This document shows positions 53,886-64,000 of a stretch of DNA of 64,000 bases, piece by piece. Every line of letters starts with the position of its first letter. Position 1 is the stretch's first letter. The stretch spans positions 104,501,693-104,565,692 of the forward strand of contig NC_080166.1 in assembly GCF_950295315.1 (NCBI RefSeq), given 5' to 3'. The position numbers were made by a program, and so were the translations under genes. A model generated the notes under the pieces. The model was not told the origin of the DNA and did no database searches. It was given only the letters and a program-made list of their open reading frames with translations. This DNA is from Erinaceus europaeus. Lineage: Eukaryota; Chordata; Mammalia; Eulipotyphla; Erinaceidae.

Positions 53886-54838
53886 ATGAATTAAGGACTT
53901 AGATTAGACCAGAAGCCATGGAAACTTAGAAGAAAGTAGTGGTGCAACTCTTTTCCATCTAAATTTTATAGGCATCTTCAATGACTCAAGTCCAATTGCA
54001 AGAAAGATACAAAAAAAACTGGAATGAGAATATGAACAGAATATTTACCAAAGAGATCCTAAAGGCCACTAAACATATTTAAAAAATGTTCAAAGTCTTT
54101 GATTGTCAGAGAAATGCAAATAAAGACAATGAGATGCCACTTCACTCATGTGAGAATGCCATATATCAGAAAGGATACTAGCAGCCAATGCTGGAGAGGT
54201 TGTGGGGTAAAGGAACCCTCCTGTACTACTAGTGGGAATGTAAATTTGTCCAACCCTTTTGGAGAGGAGTCTGAAGAATTCTCAGAAAGCTGAAAATGGA
54301 CCTACTCTACAACCTAGCAATTCCTATCATAACAAATCAAACATACTCTTCCAGAAAGATCTGTGTGTACTTATGTCCATAGCAGAACAATTTGTAACAG
54401 CCAAAACCTGGAAGCAACCTAGGTGTTCAACAACAGATGAGTGGTTGAGCATGTTGCAGTATATATACACAATGGAATACTACTCAGCTATTAAGAATGA
54501 TGAATTCACTCTCTTCACCTCCTCTTGGATGGAGCTTGAAGGAATCATATTAAATGAGATAAGCTAGAAAGAGAAAGATGAACGTTGAATGATCTCATTC
54601 ATGGACAGAAATTGAGAAATAAGAACAGAAAGAGGATACACAAAGTAGAACTTGAACTGGGTTTGTTGTATTGCACCAATGTAAAGGAGATTGGAGGAGG
54701 CAGTCCTTCAGGTCCTAGTACACAATGGTGAATGAGGGCCCAGGCTGGGAATGAGAACGTGTTGTAGAAAACTGAGAAAATTTATACATGTACCAGCCAC
54801 TGTTATCTACTATAAACAAAGTAATCAATAAAATTATA
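53886..54838 (+). mobile_element. Older L1, ORF2 end and type i 3'UTR (right of insertion)
   Basis: Continues the fragment of 45,850-46,432: TTGATTGTCAGAGAAATGC, AATGCTGGAGAGGTTGTGG, TATACACAATGGAATACTAC and a type i end (TTGCACCAATGTAAAGGAGA, ATCAATAAAATTATATTT). Frames are broken; a 102-codon remnant covers part of the C-terminus. Confidence 0.88.
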
Positions 54839-54840
54839 TT

Positions 54841-55064
54841 TGGGGGCTGCCGGTGGTGCACCTGGTTGAGCATAAATGTTCTAATGTGCAAGAACAAGGA
54901 CCCGTGGTTCAAGGCCCTGGTCCCCACCTGCAGGGGGATAGCTTCTTGAGTGGTGAAGTAAGGCTGCAGGTATCTTTCACTCTCTTCCCTCTCCTCCCTC
55001 TTGATTTCTGACTGTGTCTATGCAATAAAAAAAGAAAGATAATAGAAATGTTTTTTTAAAAAGA
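54841..55064 (+). mobile_element. S2 SINE
   Basis: GGTGGTGCACCTGGTTGAG head, GGTCCCCACCTGCAGGGGG and GACTGTGTCTATGCAATAA. AATTATATTT flanks both sides, so it was inserted in the L1 tail. Confidence 0.88.
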
Positions 55065-55076
55065 CAATTATATTTA

Positions 55077-55276
55077 GGGGCCAAGAAGTGAAATACCTGG
55101 TTAAGTGGACATACCACAGTGCTCAAAGACCAGGTTAAAGCTCCTCATCTCCACCAGCAGGGGGAAAGCTACACAAGTGGTGAAGAGAACTACAGCTGTC
55201 TCTCTGTCTCTCTGCATTCCTATCACCCCCTCCCCTCTCAATTTCTCTCTGTCTCTACCCAATAAGAAATAGACAA
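55077..55276 (+). mobile_element. S2 SINE
   Basis: AGAAGTGAAATACCTGGTTA head, CACCAGCAGGGGGAAAGCTA and TCTCTGTCTCTACCCAATAA. A second S2 in tandem. Confidence 0.82.
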
Positions 55277-56754
55277 ATTTAAAATATTTTCACATTAAGT
55301 TTGTTTAAAATATATTTAATCCTTTGTTAAATATTGACATGTTTATGCACTTTTGAAAAAGTAATATAAACATCAATGTAAATATCATTGATATCCTTTT
55401 CAATCAAAAATATTTTAACAGAATAAAAGTATATTGATATGATATAATCACTGTATATGCTACATAGTATGTCACAAAAAATCTGTCAATAGATGTGTAT
55501 TAAAGATATAAATGAAATTTGTTCAGATACATGAATTTTGTTTTCCCAAGTTCAATTTCACTTTATTGAATAAATGCTGACTTACAGAATTTTTGTTGTC
55601 ATAAGGGTATGTCATCATATTTCCTCAAGATTCATAAATTTATAATAGAAATAATTCATGAATATTCAAATATTTCATAATTCTATAGAAATGATAAAAG
55701 TGTGCTTTTTTTCTCCTAGAGTAATAGGCTGCTGAGGTTTGTTAAAAGTACTTCTGTTGGCTGTGTAAAGCTTTGTACTTAAAAACTCAACAGTCAAATT
55801 TTTTATTTTTATTGACTGAGAAGCTTGCAACTGTTTCAGACAAACGGGAAAAATTTGCATTAAAATTGAGAAAATTGATAAACAAAAAATTAAATTTTCC
55901 TATAGCTAGAAGATTCATCTTTATTTTCTAAGTCTAACAGTGGAAAATAAATAACATGGACAAATAGAGAAAATTCACTGAAAAAATTGGTTCATAACTG
56001 AAAAGTTTACTACTATCATCTATTATCTACCTATCTGTCTGCCTATCTGATTTTAAAAGGTGATTGGAATATGGAGATATGTTAGAAATTATGGTATTTT
56101 GTTAGTGTAGAATAAAAATGAATGTCTACATTAAAGTATTATTGCTGATCTCTATTTTAAATGAAAATTCTTCCTCATATTCTTGAGCAATTTTATAAAA
56201 TAGTTTTCTTAATCCAATTAGTTTTACTGTATCAAGAAGCTTTTATTTTTAAACTGAAACACATGTTTATATATACAATGACCTACTTTCCTCAAAATTT
56301 TGGCCAATATTTTTTTATAGTCACGCTCTTCAGGAATTGCTTGATGCCAAGACTGCATCACAGATAACCCAGTTTCTATGAGTTAACAAAAAATGTGGAT
56401 GCATACAAGAAACATCACCATAATCAGTCACAAGCCTTCTCTTATCATGATGTACAGCAAGTACTTAGTTTTGAATTTGCTCAAGGAAAAAAGAAATCAT
56501 GGTAACTTATGACCAGTAAAATAATGTATTGTTTAAATGTCTTCCTTCATTTTTGATACATTTTTGTTACAGCAAATTAGAGCATGTAGCAGCCAGACAA
56601 AAACAAACAAAAAAAAACCAAGTCAAATCTCTACACTATAATATACAAACTATCCCAAACACCAATGGTTCTCAGAAAAAATCTTTTTTTATTCATTGAA
56701 CTTATTTTGCGCTAGGATGCATCACTTTTATTTATTTATTTATTATTTTTTACT
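55277..56754. other. 1.5-kb AT-rich stretch, no recognised feature
   Basis: Nothing recognised. Frames of 61-68 codons only. Confidence 0.5.
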
Positions 56755-56912
56755 TCCAGCATTAAAAAAATTCTTTATTGGGGATTAATGTTTTACATTT
56801 GACAGTAAATACAATAGTTTGTATATGCATAACATTTCTCAATTTTCCAATAAAACAATAAAACCCCCACTTTTACTGTGGTGCAATACACCAAAGTCTT
56901 TACTTTTACAGA
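56755..56912 (-). mobile_element. L1 type i 3' end, antisense
   Basis: TTTATTGGGGATTAATGTTT, CAATAGTTTGTATATGCATA and GTGGTGCAATACACCAAAG, the complement of the type i end. Very short. Confidence 0.8.
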
Positions 56913-57690
56913 GCTCACATTTTAGTATGACACTTGTCTGAAAGAATAGTAGTTTGGTGACTGCTAGTGTAGTGATAATGATTTCACAGGCATAGGAAAG
57001 CCGAGATGAGGAACTCCTAGATAAACCAGCTGGAAAGTAGAAAGGTGTCAAAAAAAGGTTACTAGAAAAAGTGAACTGAAATATGTTACAGAAAAGAACT
57101 GTTCAAGTGAGTTGACATTTTTCATAACAGAACTGGTAAAATATATTGCAATGAGAAAAAAAAAAACAATGAGGTGAAAAAGTCCATAAAGCAGATGGGA
57201 AAGTGTTAGTAATTCAGTGAAGAGATATGTAAAATACATGTAAAAAAATTGTACATAGAGACTGAAAAGACAAAGATCAGATCAGAAAAAGCTTATGTGT
57301 TCCACCAGGAAACTTGTATCCTGTTGAATTGCTAGTGTGGCACCATGAAGAATTTATAATAAGATCATGTCTATGTAAGCAGTGAACTTTAGGCAGACTG
57401 TTTTGGCAACATAACAGAAGCCAGATTTGAATAAGACAAAGGAAAAATCAGAAGGTTTTGGAACTTCCTTACCTAGACATGATAATGTCTCTGATATGTG
57501 CAGAGGTCATAAAAGTGGAGCAAGAAGTAAGTGACTGAAAATTATTCATGAAGCATAAGCAGTGGAATTTTCCTAGGTGAATGAATGAAGAAACTGTTAA
57601 GGGGATTATAAGAACTTCTGAGGGCTGGCAAGCTGGGTGAGTTGGCTAGTGTGATTGCTTGGTCAGGTGCGTGGCCCAGAGAGATATTAA
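56913..57690. other. Unassigned stretch
   Basis: Nothing recognised with confidence. Confidence 0.45.
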
Positions 57691-58378
57691 GAAAGAGGGG
57701 CCTCTACCCTAAAATCCCTGAGCTCATCTGCTCTGATCCTACTGTCTGGTTTCTGTTCATTAACCATCTTGTCTCAGTTTAGGTCATGCCACCTTCCAGA
57801 CACCAGGCTGCAGATGCTACCATGATTCCACCTTGACATCTATGGGCAGATGACCTCACCAATGTGTACTAGACCCTTACCTCTCTAGAGCTCTGGTTCA
57901 CTAGGGAAAAGTAGAAACAGGCTGAGGGTATGGATTGACCTGTCAATGCCCATGTTCAGCGGAGAAGCAGCTACAGAAGCCAGAACACCTATCGTCTGCT
58001 CCCCAATAAACAACCTTGATATATACTCCCAGTAGGAGAGAAGTGATAGGATGAAGATAAGAGGACTCTGCACTCCAGCTCCATCAGCACCCAGAGAGAG
58101 AAGGAAAAGGAGAGGGACATATGGAGGTAGTTATGATGTCCTGAGTGGCTTAGAGGGAAAGAGAAGAGTGAGTCAGAAAAAGAAGAGGCAACTATGTATA
58201 AATGTGGACAGATAGTTGTACAGGAAATGGTTGGCCCATGTCTAAAACTTTAGGGGAACAGTTGTGGATTGCAGTTGGGAGAGTAAAGATTCAGAACTCT
58301 GGTGGTGGGAATGGTGTGGATTCAAACCCTCTCTGACATACACTTCTGTAATATAAAAATAAAAAAATAAATAAAAAT
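57691..58378 (+). mobile_element. Older L1 type ii 3'UTR with 3' end
   Basis: CCTACTGTCTGGTTTCTGTT, CTCACCAATGTGTACTAGAC and GCCCATGTTCAGCGGAGAAG. After ~200 bp without a counterpart in the young 3'UTR, it has the end CTCTGGTGGTGGGAATGGTG. Confidence 0.75.
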
Positions 58379-58399
58379 GTAATAAAAAAAGGAAGAAAG

Positions 58400-58601
58400 A
58401 AGGGCCTGGCAGTATCACACCTAGTTGAGCACATAGGTTACAATACGCAGGTTTAAGCCCCCGGCCAGACTTGCGGGGAGGAAGCTTCACAAGTGGTAAA
58501 GCAGTGCTGCAGGTGTCTCTCTGTCTCTCTCTCTCTCCCTATCTCCCCTCCCTTTTTGATTTCTGGCAGTCTCTATGAAGTAAATAAATAAATAAAGAGA
58601 A
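58400..58601 (+). mobile_element. S2 SINE
   Basis: GGGCCTGGCAGTATCACACC head, GTGCTGCAGGTGTCTCTCTG, and an AAATAAATAAATAAAG tail. Confidence 0.85.
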
Positions 58602-58617
58602 TTAAAAAAAAAAAGCA

Positions 58618-58806
58618 AAAAGAAATTGAGAAAGGAAGGGAAGATGGAGAGAGAGGGGAAGAAAGACACCTGTAGTCCTGCTTCACCGCTTGTGAAGAGA
58701 CCACCCCCTGCAGATGGGGAGCCAGGGGCTTGAACTGGGATCCTTGCACAGGTCCTTGCCCTTTGTACTATGTGCGCTTAACCCAGTGTGCAACCGCCCA
58801 ACCCCT
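58618..58806 (-). mobile_element. S1/S2 SINE, antisense
   Basis: GACACCTGTAGTCCTGCTTC, CTGCAGATGGGGAGCCAGGG, a head with GTGCGCTTAACCCAGTG, and the end CGCCCAACCCC. Confidence 0.82.
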
Positions 58807-59939
58807 ACCATTTGAAATTATTTTTACACATATACATATGCATATATATATGTGTGTTGTGCATATAATTATATGCAGAGTTAATTCTCAGTGTACAACT
58901 ATCAGTTTTCCTGACCTCTGTATTTGTAAATTTGCAAAAATTAAACGGATTAATACAAGTTTTTCACTTTTTAAACATAATTCTCAATCTTCTATTATCC
59001 CTTCTCATTAGCATAATACCATTACTAGCTGCATTAGAAAAAAAAGTTACAATAGTGAAATAAGTATGAGTTAAATAAATATGAGCACTTATAACCAAAC
59101 AGAAACATTTATCTTTTAGTCTACACGACCATATAAAATGCTACGTATTGGAAACGGGAGAAGGGAGAGTAGAGCTGGGTTCCATTACTCCAGCAGAGGA
59201 AAGTGTTGAGCCGTCCCATTATTTTGGAGTTAGGTATATTCGTGAGAAAAAAAAAATGCTGGGATCCAGAAAACATGTACAGAAATAGAAACACTTATTT
59301 AAAAGGAAGAAAAATCTTTCATACTTGCATCAGTTTATAAACAAGAAAAATTACACTGTGGTCTCCAGTAGGATGAAACGAGCCAAACACTTAGAAAATA
59401 CCACCCAGGCATCTGAAAACCATATGGAAACAGGGAAAAGCAAATTTATCATGGTCCGTTTAAAACTAAACTCAGGCAACAGCCAACCAAATGAAACCCT
59501 ATTGAAATTATAAATATAGCTGCCTACCTTTCTTTTTCTAAGAGTCAATCTAGTCTGGCTTGTGACAATGACTGAATGTTACAAGAGGGTACATGGATGT
59601 TTATGTGTTTGTATATAAGTATCTGTCTCTGTGTAGCTATATATCACTTATATGAACATGAAACTTACCAATTAGTGGCAATTTAATGGTGTTTCTGTTT
59701 CTTGTCATCTAGAGCACAAGCACATAATTGAAAATGTCCCAGCTCTTTCCTGAGTTGCAGACTTCACATGCAAAAAATAGAACTCATTTCTTATTAGTCA
59801 ACTCCCAAAATTTGTTTCCAATTCTTTTATCTCCCACCCATGAGAAAAATCATCTTCATTAAGCTGTTCAAGTAAGAAATCATAGAAATCATCTTTCCTT
59901 CCTCCCTTTATTTCACCACCCACATTTCAATTCTTTTTT
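58807..59939. other. 1.1-kb stretch, no recognised feature
   Basis: Nothing recognised. The 62-65 codon frames on both strands at 59,325-59,548 overlap each other. Confidence 0.5.
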
Positions 59940-60100
59940 TTTTCGTATTTTTTTTGTTTTGTTTTCAGACATATGATAGACAGACAGACAGACAGACAGG
60001 CAGGCAGGCAGACAAACTGAAGTTTTCTTTAATGTGATGGAGACTAGGTTAAAATCTGGCTTAGACATATGGCAAAGCAGCATACTAAGTGATCCATATC
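59940..60100 (-). mobile_element. S4-like SINE, antisense, with GACA/GGCA repeat
   Basis: Poly-T, then ~35 bp of GACA and GGCA units (59,978-60,012), then GATGGAGACTAGGTTAAAAT and GGCAAAGCAGCATAC as in the antisense S4 at 6,965. Confidence 0.55.
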
Positions 60101-60388
60101 TAAATTCTAACTTTTCAATATACCTATCCATTTCAATATACCTGTCCTTTCCATTTCTTACCTTATTCACAGATGCTTTTTCGAATTATTTTAGTAACCC
60201 CTAAGTGGTTTCTCAGTTTAAAATTTGTGTCTAGAAAATAAATTCTCAGAAAAATGAGTAATTCCTTTAATTTGGACTCTAACATATTATAACAGTCTGA
60301 ACATTGTTGAATGTATTTAGGATATTTTGGCAAATATGAAAAGAATACATTTTAGAGAATAAATAAATCTTAAAATAATCACAAAGAG

Positions 60389-60390
<2 letters not shown>

Positions 60391-60430
<40 letters not shown>
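60391..60430. repeat. (TA)n microsatellite
   Basis: About 40 bp of perfect AT dinucleotides directly before a SINE tail. Confidence 0.95.
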
Positions 60431-60433
<3 letters not shown>

Positions 60434-60506
60434 CAGGTGTCCCTCTCCCCCTCTCATTTTGATTTTTCTTAGTTTATATCCAATAAATACATAATTAAAA
60501 TATTAA
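60431..60506 (+). mobile_element. S2 SINE tail fragment
   Basis: Only CAGCAGGTGTCCCTCTCCCC through TATATCCAATAAATACATAA remain; the head is replaced by the TA repeat. Confidence 0.65.
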
Positions 60507-61632
60507 AAGAATAAAGTTAGTATATGAAGCCCTGGGAACTACAGTAAATTAATTGATTAACTAAAAATAATCAAGAATGAACTGCTAAATGTTGGATAAT
60601 TGCATAGGTTGGAATATTATTGGAAAATAGTAAGAACAAACAGAACTACGCACAATGAAGGTCAAGAAAGCCCCATGAGTATGGGACACAATAATAAGAT
60701 AGGTGGTATGAGGAAAAACATTAAAATAATTTAAGAGATCTTAGACTTGCCTTACACAATTTGAAAGGGGCAGAAAAAAATTAATGCAAGAAATGATAAA
60801 AAAAAATGTTCTGTGATTTTCTAGATTTAGAGAAAAATTGAGTCTTCAGGTTAAAATCATTCAGGGTCAAGAATCGATGAAAAATGAAAAATGACCGACA
60901 TGTAGGTGTAGGGATACTTGAATGTATCTAGAAATAGCATAAATACTAAAGAATAAGAAGCAAACTGACATTGAACTTGATATCAGTAAGACATAACTGA
61001 AGACTCAAATGTTCTGAGGAAAATGATTTAGAACAAAGTAATTTGTACTACGTGTTACTTTGTGCATGTAAAGACCATTCAGCTAAGCAGATTCAGGATG
61101 TTTCTGGCCTATGGAATATTAAGTATTTTCCTGGGGTTCCCTCAGGAAGGTGGGGAAGGCAAGGAAGGTAAGAGTTCTGAGAAAATCGAAACCAAACAGG
61201 AGAGTAGTAAACAGAAATCCAGTCAAAGCAGAGAGAACTGCAGGAAGGATTTTTTTTTTTTTTGAGAGAGATACATAATAGAGGAAGCAAAAATGTGTGG
61301 AAATGGACGATTCAAGAAATAATACAGAAAGTATTATGCTGTGAGGTGAAAAAAAATATATTGGTATTTCAAGTGAGTGAAAAGCTATGAGGAAATTAAA
61401 TGTTAATGCGAAGAGTAAATCACAGTCTTATACACAAAGAGAATAAGATTTAAAAACACAAAACTTAGCTCAGAATTTAAAAAAAGCTGAGGTAATGATA
61501 ATCTGAAGATAATTCGTTTTTAAAGTGCTACGATTCATTTATTAAGGTTATATTACATCATGACATTATATGTGTTTCAGGTACACATAACTGAAAATTG
61601 ACGTCTGTATACCCTCCAGTAAGTTTATCACT
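60507..61632. other. 1.1-kb AT-rich stretch, no recognised feature
   Basis: Nothing recognised. Frames at 61,062-61,290 overlap on both strands around a poly-T run. Confidence 0.5.
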
Positions 61633-61800
61633 AGGGACTGGGAGACAGTTCTCTTGATAATCAAGCACTTTGTGATGTGTAAAGTCCAGGTTCAAATCCC
61701 ATCACCATCAGGCAGCACTGCAGACACTAGTTAAAGCTCTGGGTGTTGTGAAACTATGCTATTATCTGTCTGTCTGTTTTTCTATCTGAAATAATGAAGT
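61633..61800 (+). mobile_element. Unclassified tRNA-like SINE
   Basis: GGGACTGGGAGACAGTTCTC head, GTCCAGGTTCAAATCCCATC with a good B box (GGTTCAAATCC), and TCTGTCTGTCTG. Different from S1-S3. Confidence 0.55.
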
Positions 61801-61984
61801 AAATGAAGGCATCCATCCAAGAGCTGTGGAAATGTGCATGTATGAGATCTCATTCCAACAGAGGGAAAAAAAAAAGTCACTCACAAAGTTCAATTCTATC
61901 TTTCACCACACACTTGTAACCTTTCATGTAATGCATCTTCTGTCCATGCCTCTTTCTGGTAACCAGAAATTGGTCTTATAAATA

Positions 61985-62375
61985 AATTTGAAAGTTTATT
62001 TTGTTTAATTCCTTCATTTTTTTTGGTTTCTCTACAAACCACATATGAGTGAAATCATATGGAATTTGTCTTACTCTGTCTGGCTAATTTGTCTAAGCAT
62101 AACTAACCCTTTAGATTCATCTGTGTTACCAGTGACAGGACTTTATCTTCTTTTTTTACTCCAGAAGTATTGCATTGTGTACCTATAACACATCTTCATC
62201 CTTCAAAGACACTTAGCTTATTATTTCTTGGCTATTATAAATAATATCACAGTGGACATAGTGGTGGACATAGATGACTTCAAATTATTTTATATTTTTG
62301 ATAAATCTCTAGAAGAGGTAAAATAAGAACATATAGGATTTTATGTGTAATATAAATTATACTTTGAGGAACCTC
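61985..62375 (-). mobile_element. Old L1, 3' portion, antisense
   Basis: Antisense L1 landmarks: CCACATATGAGTGAAATCAT, TCTGGCTAATTTGTCTAAGC, TATTGCATTGTGTACCTATA and CTTGGCTATTATAAATAATA. Confidence 0.75.
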
Positions 62376-62545
62376 TATACTACTCAGAGAAATACAACTC
62401 AAATTGTTGATGAGAAATCAGATCACAACTGTAAGAACATTTATTATGCAAAATATAAGAACTATGAAGTGTGGAGGAGGGTATGAAGAGAAAGGGATCT
62501 CTACTTACTTCTGGGGGACATAGAAGAGGGCACAGATATGCAGAA
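62376..62545 (+). mobile_element. Old L1, ORF2 portion, sense (inverted part)
   Basis: Sense L1 landmarks follow directly: CTCAGAGAAATACAACTCAA, AGATCACAACTGTAAGAAC and GAAGAGAAAGGGATCTCTAC. An orientation switch inside one L1. Confidence 0.65.
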
Positions 62546-62623
62546 AACTCATTTTTAAACTTTTAAATGAAATCTGTATCAAAGTATAAAGTATTTTGTT
62601 ATAATTAAAGGATATAATTATTG

Positions 62624-62778
62624 GGCTGGGAAGATAGCCTAATGGTTATGCAAAAGACTTTCATGACTGAGGCCCTGAAGTTCCTGGTTCAGTCCCTAGA
62701 ACCACCATAAGTTAGAGCTGAGCAGTGCTCTGGTGTCTCTTTTTCTCTCTCATTAAATCAAATCAATAAAACATTTTA
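62624..62778 (+). mobile_element. S3 SINE
   Basis: GGGCTGGGAAGATAGCCTAA, GGTTATGCAAAAGACTTTC and GAGCAGTGCTCTGGTGTC, then ATCAATAAAAC. Confidence 0.9.
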
Positions 62779-63184
62779 AAATGAATATAACTATTCATAT
62801 CATTACAGTCAAATGTCAATGACTACTGAACTGAAGGTAGTGCTAAAAAAGGGAATGGAAGCTTGGAAAGGAAGAGAATATTTGAAAACATAGCATCAAT
62901 ACCTAATATCTCTTAATTTTGAATACAGGGAACTAAAGAGATACGCACTAACCCAATTACCACCCCACCCCCCCCATTAAAGTGATTTGGAAAAATATAG
63001 AGAAAAAATTGTGTTTTCAGTAAATTATGTCAAGGTAGAAAAATAATCAATGAAAGACATAAAATAATTTACCAGAATCTAGGCAAAGGAGAGATTCATA
63101 GAGGATGGAACAATGATACAGTCTAGCTCAGAATCTAGACAGACTCTAGACAGATTCGTTTGTGTAATCAAAAATAGTCCAAAA
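62779..63184. other. Unassigned stretch
   Basis: A poly-C run at ~62,963-62,976. Nothing else recognised. Confidence 0.45.
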
Positions 63185-63405
63185 GGCTGGGTTGTGGATT
63201 ACACCAGGTTGAGTGCATATGCAACAGTGTGCAAGGACCCAGATTCAAGCCTTCAGTCCCCATCTACAGTGGGGAAGCTTTGCAAGCAGTGAAGAAGAGC
63301 TGCAGATGTGTCTTTTGCTCTCTCCATCTCTATCTTCCTCTTCCTCTTGGTTTCTTTCTATTTCTATCCAATAAATAAGTAATTTAAATAAATAAAATGT
63401 TTTTA
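63185..63405 (+). mobile_element. S2 SINE
   Basis: GTGGATTACACCAGGTTGAG head, TTCAGTCCCCATCTACAGTG and TTCTATTTCTATCCAATAAA. Confidence 0.85.
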
Positions 63406-63499
63406 AAAGTCCAAAGTTGCTTACCCAAGGAAAAACTATGAACAGGATGTCTAAAGTAATAAACAGAAGAATGCAGAGATGAAAGGACTAAAATATTAC

Positions 63500-64000
63500 A
63501 ACATAGAAAAAACACTTACTCTACCCTAGCCCAGCTTTTTAGTTCTATTCTCAACTAGGACTACCTCTTCCCAGACAATATTTCTAGTTCACCTCCATGT
63601 TGCTCAGGCAAAAATCACTAAGGTCACACGCCCCCTAGGAACATGACTAAAATAGACTTTCTAGCTTCAAACCACCCTAAAATCCCTATTCTTAGCTGTT
63701 ATGTTCCTACTTTCTGATTCCTGTAACTAAACATTTTGTCCTGCCTCATAACTTATTCTCTTTCAGACATCAAGTTATAGATGCTACTATGATTCCATCC
63801 TGACTTCCCTGGGCAGACAACCTCACCAATACGTCCTAGAACCTCACTCTCTAGGGCCCTACTCCACTAGGGGGAGACAGAAACAGGCTGGGGGGTATGG
63901 TCCAACCTGTTAATGCCCATGTTCAGTGTAGAAGTGATTACAGAAGTGAGAACTCTTACTTTCTATACCCCCAAAACAAATTTGGTTCATAGTCCAAGAG
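63500..64000 (+). mobile_element. Older L1 type ii 3'UTR, cut by window end
   Basis: Parallels 12,820-13,310: CTCTACCCTAGCCCAGC, AACATGACTAAAATAGACTT and CTCACCAATACGTCCTAGAA. The 3' terminus lies beyond the window. Confidence 0.78.

Overview
The window is non-coding mammalian DNA made mostly of retrotransposon layers. It is AT-rich, CpG-poor, and full of microsatellites, tRNA-headed SINEs and LINE-1 (L1) copies. I found no host protein exon, tRNA, rRNA or CRISPR array. The dominant SINE (tRNA-like head, CT-rich block, CAA-rich segment) and the L1 3' end whose last ~100 bp read like GGTGGGAATTGTGTGGAGTT match what I remember of hedgehogs (Erinaceidae). That assignment is recollection, not a search result.

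SINE labels used below are mine. S1 is ~280-350 bp: head containing GTTAAGCGC, a CTGCAGGTGTCT motif, a CT-rich block, CAA-rich DNA and, in long copies, a tail ending ATAACCCTGG. S2 is ~200 bp: a related head (CACCTGGTTGAGC) and an ending TCTATCCAATAAATAA. S3 is ~130 bp: ATAGCATAATGGTTATGCAAA and CAGTGCTCTGGT. S4 is ~170 bp: TGCTTTGCCA, GTGCTATGGTATCT and GAAGCAGTGAA. A few other tRNA-like SINEs are noted separately.

Layout. 1-13.4 kb: SINEs and several 5'-truncated L1 3' ends. 13.4-19.6 kb: SINEs, a 27-bp minisatellite, and CTTT and GATTA tracts. 19.6-21.1 kb: an old L1 3'UTR. 22.0 kb: an 87-bp imperfect hairpin. 22.8-24.0 kb: two LTR-like segments, one followed by a lysine-tRNA-type primer-binding site. 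24.6 kb: an inverted L1. 28.3 kb: an antisense solo-LTR candidate. 35.6-36.3 kb: an S4 SINE split by an unidentified 163-bp retroposed sequence, then another LTR candidate. 39.9-42.9 kb: an old antisense L1 split by LTR-like and SINE insertions. 43.9-54.8 kb: the L1 core of the window. 54.8-64 kb: SINEs, L1 3' ends and a second inverted L1.

The best-preserved element is a 7.4-kb L1 at 46,434-53,868, flanked by a 17-bp target-site duplication and inserted into an older L1. It has a 5' region with two related promoter units, an intact ORF1 (303 codons), an ORF2 with two stops and two frameshifts, and a ~1.35-kb 3'UTR carrying a G-quadruplex motif. It could not mobilise itself, but its ORF1 could still be translated. 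Nothing resembles a novel defence or metabolic system. The items most worth follow-up are the 163-bp structured retrocopy, the 22.0-kb hairpin, the L1 promoter units with the 3'UTR exchange, and the LTR with its primer-binding site.
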